Source of the DNA: Candidatus Dadabacteria bacterium | GTDB lineage: Bacteria > Desulfobacterota_D > UBA1144 > Nemesobacterales > UBA2774 | Length of the DNA stretch: 10,412 nucleotides | Reading direction: 5' to 3' | Assembly: GCA_020054175.1 (NCBI GenBank) | Contig: JAGVLR010000217.1 | Coordinates: forward strand, 1 to 10,412 | Notes under the pieces: generated by a model | What the model was told of the DNA's origin: nothing | The model's input: the letters and a program-made list of their open reading frames with translations, nothing else | Databases searched by the model: none | Position numbers and translations under genes: made by a program | In this document: positions 6,314 to 10,412 of the stretch, one piece after another | Numbering within the stretch: the stretch's first letter is position 1 | Layout: every line of letters begins with the position of its first letter

Positions 6314-6343
6314 ATTGCGAGGGTGCGAAGCACCCACGGCAAT
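6314..6343. repeat. Small palindromic repeat, nested stem ATTGC...GCAAT around GGGTGC-GAA-GCACCC
   Basis: Outer arms ATTGC (6314-6318) and GCAAT (6339-6343) enclose a perfect inner hairpin of 6-bp arms, GGGTGC (6321-6326) and GCACCC (6330-6335), with a GAA loop. The form ATTGCGAGG...CGAAGC...GGCAAT closely resembles a short intergenic repeat that recurs in many deltaproteobacterial and candidate-phylum genomes. The hairpin is followed by no T-run on either strand, so it is not a standard terminator, though it may protect mRNA 3' ends of the two convergent genes. Confidence 0.5.
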
Positions 6344-6373
6344 CCCGTTAAAATCGACCGATTGCAGCGGCAA

Positions 6374-9300
6374 TTATCTCTCCGCGTAATTTTCCTGAGT
6401 CCCCTTCTTCCAGAACCGCGGGAACGATAGGCTCGGAAGATAAGTCTGGAGCTTGTCCATGTATATGTAAAAGACGGGCGTCAGGTAAAGCGTTATGAGC
6501 TGCGAGAAGAGCAGGCCTCCGACGACTGTAAGGCCGAGCGGTTGGCGAGACTCCGCCCCCGCGCCGTGGCCGAGCGCGAGCGGCACCGCGCCGAGAAGGG
6601 CCGCCATCGTAGTCATCATGATTGGGCGGAACCTGACGAGGCATCCCTGGTATATGGCTTCTACAGGGCTCTTGCCCTCGTTTCTCTGGGCTTCGAGCGC
6701 GAAGTCTATCTGCATGATGGCGTTTTTCTTCACGATGCCTATGAGCATTATGAGGCCGACGAAGGCATATACGTTGAGCTCTATACCAAAAATGAGAAGA
6801 ACTATAAGAGCGCCGAACCCCGCCGAGGGAAGACCCGAGAGAATCGTTATAGGATGAATGAAGCTCTCGTAGAGGATTCCGAGTATGATGTAAATTACGA
6901 GTATCGAGAACACGAGAAGAAGCCCGAGACCGGCCAGTGACCTCTGGAATTCCTGCGCCACGCCCTGATAATTCGTGCTCATGTTAGCCGGCAGAGTTTC
7001 TTCGACGAGCCTGTCTATTTTGCCGACGGCCTCGCTGAGCGATACGCCGGTGGTGAGGTTGAAAGATATCGTAACAGCCGGGAACTGGCCGTAGTGATTT
7101 ATGGTCTTGGGACCGAGGTTTTCCGTGAATCTGGCGACTGTATCGAGCGGTATGAGATTGCCGCTCGACGACTTCACATACAGCCTCGAAAGCGCGTTCT
7201 TGTCGTCCTGGTACTCGGGCTTGAGCTCCATGATAACCTGGAACTGGTTCGTCGGCGTGTATATGGTGGAAACCCACCTGTCGCCGTATGCGTTGTAGAG
7301 CGTGTTCTCGATCTCTGCCGCAGACACACCCAGTGCGGACGCCTTGTCCCTCATTATTTCGACGTTCACCTGGGGGTTCGCGATCTCGAGGTCGCTAGTA
7401 ACGTCTTTAAGCTCGGGCAGCTCGCCCATCCTGGCTTCGAGTATGGGAACGTACTCGTAAAGCTCCTCCATGTCGGGGCTCTGGATCGTGAACTGGTAGA
7501 GGCTCTTCGTAAGCTGTCCGCCTATTCTTATCTCGGGCTGGTCCTGCATGAATGAGTTGACCCCCGGCAGCTCCGCGAGCTTAGGGCGAAGCTCGTCTAT
7601 GATGTCGAACGAGCTCGGCCTTTCGTCCCTGGGGATCAAACGCATGAACATCCTGCCCTGGTTAGTCCCCGTGGTTCCGCCCCCTCCGCCGACTCTCGAG
7701 AAAAAAGTGTACACGTATGGGCTCGATATCATGACGTCGGCGACCTGCTGCTGGTACTCGACCATCTTGTCGAAGGACGTTCCCTGGGGGGCTTCTGTTA
7801 TCGTGAAGATGGTGCCCTGGTCTTCGTTCGGCAAAAATCCTTTCGGTATTATCATAAAGAGGTAAGCTGTGACTATGAGTATGAGAATATTCAGCATCAG
7901 GAACGCGAACCTGTGCTTGAGCACTAGCCCGAGGCTCCATTTGTAAACGTTGAACATGCCGTCGAAAAAGCGCTCGACAGAGTTGTAAAGCCGCCCGTGC
8001 TTCCTGCCGGATTCCGGTTTCAAAAATCTGCTGCAGAGCATCGGGGTCAGGGTCAGGGAAACGACTCCCGAAATGAGAATCGCCGCGGTTATGGATACTG
8101 CGAACTCCTTGAAGAGCCTGCCGACCACGCCGCCCATAAGAAGCACCGGTATGAACACGGCTGCGAGAGAGAGCGTCATCGACACGAGCGTGAAGCTTAT
8201 CTCTTTCGAGCCGTCGAGAGCCGCCTGAAGAGGCTTCTTCCCCATTTCCATGTGCCTCACGATATTTTCGAGCATGACTATCGCGTCGTCCACGACGAAC
8301 CCGATGGCCAGGATGAGCGCCATCATCGAAATGTTGTTCAGGCTGAAGCCGCAGAGATACATGACTATGAACGTCCCGACGATGGACAGCGGAAGGGCCA
8401 GGCTCGGTATTATGGTCGCCGAGACATTCCGTATAAAGAGAAATATCACCATCACGACGAGGCAGAGCGTGAGAACCATGGTGAAGTTGACCTCGTCCAT
8501 CGATTCCCTAATCGATTGTGAGCGGTCGTAGTGAATGTTAACGTTGACGGAAGGAGGCAGGTAATCCTTGAGCGTGGGCATTACCGCCTTCACAGCATCC
8601 GCGACGGCGACGGTATTCGTCCCCGGTTGGCGCTGAATCGCGAGAATGACGGCCCTTTCATTGGAATTCTGTGTTACGAACCATGCGGCGTTCTTGTCGT
8701 CCTCGACGCTGTCTATCACATTCCCGAGCTCCCTCAGGCGGACGGGCGACCCGTCGCGGTAAGCGACTATAACGTCCCTGTAAGCCTCGGCGTTATAGAG
8801 CTGCCCCGTGGCGAGGATGGTGTAGGATTTATCGGGACCGTAGAGCGAGCCCGTCGGCATGTTGACGTTAGACGCGTTGACGGCTGCCTCGACCTCGTTT
8901 ATTCCTATGCCCTTGCTGCTGAGCGCGTTCGGGTCGAGCTGTATGCGGACAGCATATTTCTTGGCCCCGAATATCTGCACCTGGGCGACCCCGCTTACCA
9001 TCGAAAGGCGCTGGGCAATGATGGTATCCGCGTATTCTGTCAGCTCCCAGGGCTGGAGCGTCGCCGACGTCACCGCGTAATAGAGTATCGGCTGGTCGGC
9101 CGGGTTAACCTTTCTGTAAGTGGGCGGCTCCGGCATGTCCTGCGGCAGGAGTCGTGAAGCCCGCGATATAGCGGTCTGAACGTCCTGCGCTGCGGCGTCG
9201 AGCTGCCTTTCGAGGTTGAACTGTATGGTTATCTGCGTCGAGCCGAGCGAGCTGACAGAAGTCATCGAGTCTATGCCCTTGATGGTCGAGAACTGCCGCT

Positions 9301-9502
9301 CGAGCGGCGTCGCGACGGTAGACGACATGGTTTCCGGGCTCGCCCCCGAAAGGTTTGCCGAAACCAGTATGGTAGGGAAGTCGACGTTCGGGAGATCGCT
9401 TACCGGAAGAGCCCTGTAGCCGATTATGCCGAAGAGCAGTATGGCGGCCATCAGGAGCGAAGTCATCACCGGACGCCTGATGAATATTCCGGAAAGGTTC
9501 AA
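6374..9502 (-). CDS. RND (HAE1) multidrug efflux permease, MdtB/MdtC-like
   Basis: This 1042-residue inner-membrane proton antiporter is the pump subunit of a tripartite efflux system. Length and layout are those of AcrB/MdtC: first membrane helix (about 11-30), periplasmic porter domain (about 31-335), helices 2-6 (about 339-493), helix 7 (about 532-553), second porter domain (about 556-855) and helices 8-12 (about 858-1015). Proton-relay residues are present: Asp405-Asp406 in helix 4 (GFVVDDAIVMLENI) and Lys926 in helix 10 (GIVKKNAI). RPVMTSLLMAAILLFGIIGYR (N-terminus), ASPETMSSTVATPLERQF (54-71), PTYRKVNPAD (127-136) and MYLCGFSLNN (381-390) are close to E. coli MdtB/MdtC. The start is a TTG at 9502: an in-frame TAA lies upstream, no ATG occurs between, GGGGGAA (9517-9511) serves as ribosome binding site, and the N-terminus then aligns with the family. 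The adaptor gene ends 34 bp upstream. A five-glycine run (605-609) marks a porter-domain loop. Substrates cannot be read from sequence. Confidence 0.96.
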   Translation of the reverse strand: MNLSGIFIRRPVMTSLLMAAILLFGIIGYRALPVSDLPNVDFPTILVSANLSGASPETMSSTVATPLERQFSTIKGIDSMTSVSSLGSTQITIQFNLERQLDAAAQDVQTAISRASRLLPQDMPEPPTYRKVNPADQPILYYAVTSATLQPWELTEYADTIIAQRLSMVSGVAQVQIFGAKKYAVRIQLDPNALSSKGIGINEVEAAVNASNVNMPTGSLYGPDKSYTILATGQLYNAEAYRDVIVAYRDGSPVRLRELGNVIDSVEDDKNAAWFVTQNSNERAVILAIQRQPGTNTVAVADAVKAVMPTLKDYLPPSVNVNIHYDRSQSIRESMDEVNFTMVLTLCLVVMVIFLFIRNVSATIIPSLALPLSIVGTFIVMYLCGFSLNNISMMALILAIGFVVDDAIVMLENIVRHMEMGKKPLQAALDGSKEISFTLVSMTLSLAAVFIPVLLMGGVVGRLFKEFAVSITAAILISGVVSLTLTPMLCSRFLKPESGRKHGRLYNSVERFFDGMFNVYKWSLGLVLKHRFAFLMLNILILIVTAYLFMIIPKGFLPNEDQGTIFTITEAPQGTSFDKMVEYQQQVADVMISSPYVYTFFSRVGGGGGTTGTNQGRMFMRLIPRDERPSSFDIIDELRPKLAELPGVNSFMQDQPEIRIGGQLTKSLYQFTIQSPDMEELYEYVPILEARMGELPELKDVTSDLEIANPQVNVEIMRDKASALGVSAAEIENTLYNAYGDRWVSTIYTPTNQFQVIMELKPEYQDDKNALSRLYVKSSSGNLIPLDTVARFTENLGPKTINHYGQFPAVTISFNLTTGVSLSEAVGKIDRLVEETLPANMSTNYQGVAQEFQRSLAGLGLLLVFSILVIYIILGILYESFIHPITILSGLPSAGFGALIVLLIFGIELNVYAFVGLIMLIGIVKKNAIMQIDFALEAQRNEGKSPVEAIYQGCLVRFRPIMMTTMAALLGAVPLALGHGAGAESRQPLGLTVVGGLLFSQLITLYLTPVFYIYMDKLQTYLPSLSFPRFWKKGTQENYAER

Positions 9503-9510
9503 AGGTAAGT

Positions 9511-9517
9511 TCCCCCG
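9511..9517 (-). promoter_or_regulatory. Ribosome binding site for the TTG-started RND permease
   Basis: GGGGGAA on the minus strand ends 8 nt before the TTG at 9502. It is the only Shine-Dalgarno-like sequence in the 34-bp gap after the adaptor stop codon. It supports the unusual start, since no ATG or GTG is available in frame until Val12 (GTG) and Met13, which would cut into the conserved first helix. Confidence 0.5.
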
Positions 9518-9536
9518 TTGTCCTTAGATTATTCTA

Positions 9537-10412
9537 TTACCTTTTCGTGCTTATGTCGGAGCCGTCCCGGGAAAGAACCTCGGGACTATCGTTCGTCCTC
9601 ACCTTCATCCCGGGGGCGAGCCTGAGCTGGCCCTCGGTGACGACGATCTCGCCGGGCTTCAGCCCTCTTGTGATGACGACATCCCTGTCGACCCTCGGTC
9701 CGGGTACGACGGGCCGCGATTCGACTGTGGAATCCGGCTTTACTACGTAGACGTAATCCCCGCTCTGTCCCGACTGCACCGCGCGCGCCGGCACTATCGT
9801 CGCATTCTCCTGCGTCGTAAGGTTAAGAGAGACGTTTACGAACTTCCCCGGCCAGAGCATCTCATCGGCGTTTTCGAATACGGCCTTAAGCCTGACGGTT
9901 CCTGTAGTCTCGTTAACCTTATTATCTATGAAGCTGAGCGTTCCCTCGGCGGGTATCTGCTCGCCCGGGCTCTCGCCTGCCGCCTCGGTAGTCTCATCCA
10001 CGGCAGGACTTTCGTCGTTCCTGCGGCTGGTATATGGAACGATTGCGTAAACCTTAAGCTCACCCGAGTCCGCAAGGTATTCGCGCACGAGCGCCAGGAA
10101 ATGCTCGGGGACAGAAAAATTGACGAAAACCGGTTTCGTCTGGTTTATAACTGCAAGAAGCGTCGAACGCGTTTCGACAGTATTGCCCTCGTGGACGAGT
10201 ATCTCGCCTATGCGCCCGTCTATCGGCGAGCGTATCGAGCAGTATTCGAGCTGGAGCTTTGCATTCGCGACAGCAGCCCTGTCGGCGTTAACGGACGCTT
10301 TGAGAGATTCGAACTCCGCCTTCACCTGGTCGTACTGCTGGGCGGATACCACCCCCTTGTTTATCAGGTCTTCGTATCTCACGGCGTCCTGCTCCGCGTT
10401 CTTCATCATCGC
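9537..10412 (-). CDS. RND efflux periplasmic adaptor (membrane fusion protein, MdtA/AcrA-like), C-terminal part
   Basis: The adaptor bridges the RND permease and an outer-membrane channel in the periplasm. The visible 291 residues lack the N-terminus, which lies beyond the right edge. The Met-Met close to the edge is internal, since it sits within the coiled-coil hairpin rather than at a lipoprotein or signal peptide. Order seen, counting from the first visible residue: hairpin helices (about 1-57, with YEDLINKGVVSAQQYDQ), second half of the lipoyl domain (SIRSPIDGRIGEILVHEGNT), beta-barrel domain (from about 92, KPVFVNFSVPE, to GTVRLKAVFENADEMLWPGKF) and membrane-proximal domain (about 205-270). 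An acidic, Ser/Pro/Glu-rich stretch of about 26 residues interrupts the beta-barrel just before the GTLSFIDNKVNETTGTV motif; most AcrA-like proteins have only a short turn there. It is co-transcribed with the permease, whose start is 34 bp downstream. No outer-membrane channel gene is visible. Confidence 0.95.
   Translation of the reverse strand, partial: AMMKNAEQDAVRYEDLINKGVVSAQQYDQVKAEFESLKASVNADRAAVANAKLQLEYCSIRSPIDGRIGEILVHEGNTVETRSTLLAVINQTKPVFVNFSVPEHFLALVREYLADSGELKVYAIVPYTSRRNDESPAVDETTEAAGESPGEQIPAEGTLSFIDNKVNETTGTVRLKAVFENADEMLWPGKFVNVSLNLTTQENATIVPARAVQSGQSGDYVYVVKPDSTVESRPVVPGPRVDRDVVITRGLKPGEIVVTEGQLRLAPGMKVRTNDSPEVLSRDGSDISTKR

Larger units (their letters stand above)
6161..6373. 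other. Convergent intergenic region with degenerate palindromic repeats, no gene
   Basis: The 213 bp lie between the 3' ends of the glycosyltransferase and the RND permease. I see no convincing coding sequence. The region holds two separate repeat-like elements: a widely spaced imperfect inverted repeat and a compact hairpin. A TTTTT run at 6303-6307 is not preceded by a tight GC-rich hairpin, so no canonical intrinsic terminator can be assigned to either gene. Confidence 0.7.

Noticed and set aside
8531..9157. 208-codon open frame opposite the RND permease
   Set aside because: It is a shadow frame; the permease on the other strand is full length and conserved throughout.
1..10412. Defence island, prophage, CRISPR or a new multi-gene system
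   Set aside because: All real genes are recognisable housekeeping, transport or envelope genes; no arrays of repeats, transposases, nucleases of defence type or unknown gene clusters are present.

Overview
The window is an ordinary housekeeping-plus-efflux stretch of chromosome from a Gram-negative bacterium. The Gram-negative call rests on an RND efflux pump (inner-membrane permease plus periplasmic adaptor), which needs an outer membrane. Bases are moderately GC-rich, with frequent ATA (Ile) and AGG/AGA (Arg) codons. Together with palindromic intergenic repeats of a type common in deltaproteobacterial and candidate-phylum genomes, this suggests Desulfobacterota or a relative, but the lineage call is weak. 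I see no phage, transposase, tRNA, rRNA or CRISPR, and I do not see an obvious new biological system.

Layout, left to right. (1) The 5' part of hisB (imidazoleglycerol-phosphate dehydratase, histidine synthesis) runs leftward off the left edge. (2) A short divergent promoter region leads to ybeY (rRNA-maturation endoribonuclease), read rightward. (3) Convergent with ybeY is a leftward three-gene operon transcribed as thiL (thiamine-monophosphate kinase), then two tandem CNNM/CorC-type membrane proteins (DUF21 + CBS pair + CorC_HlyC domain). The genes abut or overlap, so translation is probably coupled. (4) Divergent from thiL, across about 0.2 kb holding a good promoter, is a rightward orphan GT-C membrane glycosyltransferase of the GT39/ArnT/PMT kind. 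(5) A 213-bp convergent gap holds two degenerate palindromic repeat elements. (6) A leftward RND efflux operon follows: an adaptor (5' end beyond the right edge) and then a full-length MdtB/MdtC-like permease.

How they work together: the adaptor and permease form two parts of a drug or solute efflux pump; the outer-membrane channel is not in view. In E. coli ybeY lies just upstream of ybeX (a CorC protein). Here the same two families are neighbours but convergent, with thiL at the head of the CNNM operon. The remaining points of interest are start-codon and promoter decisions, family-atypical insertions or substitutions, and the intergenic repeats.
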